Source: an uncultured Lewinella sp. (lineage in GTDB: Bacteria > Bacteroidota > Bacteroidia > Chitinophagales > Saprospiraceae). From it: a DNA stretch of 64,000 nt. Below, one piece after another: positions 63,795 through 64,000 of the stretch. The stretch covers positions 1-64,000 of the forward strand of contig CALMYQ010000201.1 in NCBI GenBank assembly GCA_937873655.1, read 5' to 3'. The position numbers were made by a program, and so were the translations under genes. Position 1 is the first letter of the stretch. Each line of letters begins with the position of its first letter. Under the pieces are notes generated by a model. The model had not been told where the DNA came from. It saw nothing but the letters and a program-made list of their open reading frames with translations, and made no database searches.

Positions 63795-64000
63795 ATGGTG
63801 AAAAGATATTTACCGTCGGGTTTGATTCGGTTTTTGTTGCTCTCTTTTTTCGTCTGGCAGATAGGGATGCCGGGTTACGGTCAGAAATACAGCAATGAAT
63901 TCCTCTCTATCGGGGTGAGTGCGAAGGCGCAAGCGATGGGGAATGCGGTAGTCGCAGGTGTGGATGATGTTACATCGGGGTATTGGAATCCTGCTGGCTT
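63795..64000 (+). CDS. PorV/PorQ-like outer-membrane protein, partial
   Basis: The 5' end of a gene cut by the right edge. From ATG 63795 it reads MVKRYLPSGLIRFLLLSFFV, a signal peptide ending GYGQ, then KYSNEFLSIGVSAKAQAMG and GVDDVTSGYWNPAG, the start of PorV/PorQ-type FadL-like barrels. Proteins of this type work with type IX secretion in Bacteroidota. The assignment rests on about 68 residues. Confidence 0.7.
   Translation, partial: MVKRYLPSGLIRFLLLSFFVWQIGMPGYGQKYSNEFLSIGVSAKAQAMGNAVVAGVDDVTSGYWNPAG

Noticed and set aside
1..64000. tRNA or rRNA genes
   Set aside because: No conserved tRNA arm pattern or rRNA-like stretch was noticed in any spacer; a dedicated scan would be needed to exclude them fully.

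Overview
The window looks like a chromosome segment of a member of the Bacteroidota, probably the Saprospirales/Lewinella-Haliscomenobacter side (an inference, not tested by a search). Signs are a SusC/SusD pair, a FISUMP lipoprotein, many secreted proteins with Bacteroidota-style lipoboxes, promoters of the TTG-N18/19-TAnnTTTG type instead of sigma70 boxes, a PorV/PorQ-like outer-membrane protein at the right edge, and a str-S10-spc-alpha ribosomal block without tuf or adk.

Layout. 1-5400: an intrinsic terminator, radA, a hotdog thioesterase with a TetR regulator (two matching 14-bp palindromic operators), a voltage-gated-type potassium channel with a zinc-ribbon tail, a GNAT acetyltransferase and an orphan LytTR response regulator. 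5465-33111: nineteen consecutive minus-strand genes whose products nearly all carry signal peptides or lipoboxes. This island holds a papain-like peptidase, a FISUMP lipoprotein, a caspase-fold lipoprotein, a VWA/beta-barrel protein, two related beta-propeller lipoproteins, a protein with three DUF7452-like repeats, an HExxH metallopeptidase, a permuted NlpC/P60-like hydrolase and, most strikingly, an expanded family of at least seven paralogous large secreted proteins that I cannot assign to a known family. 33234-38880: ribA, then a stand-alone susC-susD pair ending in a strong terminator. 38938-41997: a three-domain enzyme (sugar-kinase-like phosphotransferase, M23 peptidase, class-III PLP aminotransferase/phospholyase). 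42143-61515: the ribosomal block rpsL-rpsG-fusA-S10-spc-alpha to rplQ, all on the minus strand, including rpmD and rpmJ, with internal promoter candidates before infA and rplP. 61801-64000: an M24 aminopeptidase, a DinB-like protein and the start of a PorV/PorQ-like protein.

How it fits together. The ribosomal block reads as one long transcription unit from a promoter at about 61602-61631 to a terminator at 42051-42089, with internal promoters that could uncouple infA-rplQ. The 28-kb secreted island is tightly packed and codirectional, so the products probably act together outside the cytoplasm; the mix of proteases, adhesion-like modules and repeated paralogs suggests a surface or periplasmic assembly, but its function is unknown. 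Between genes the DNA is unusually rich in short repeated words and hairpins of several distinct families (GATTCGATT, GCATCAAGCATCCAG, ATTCCTCAATTCCTC, CTTTGCGT, GTAAGTCGTAAGT, palindromes centred on GGACTTAAGTCC, and GCGACG hairpins).
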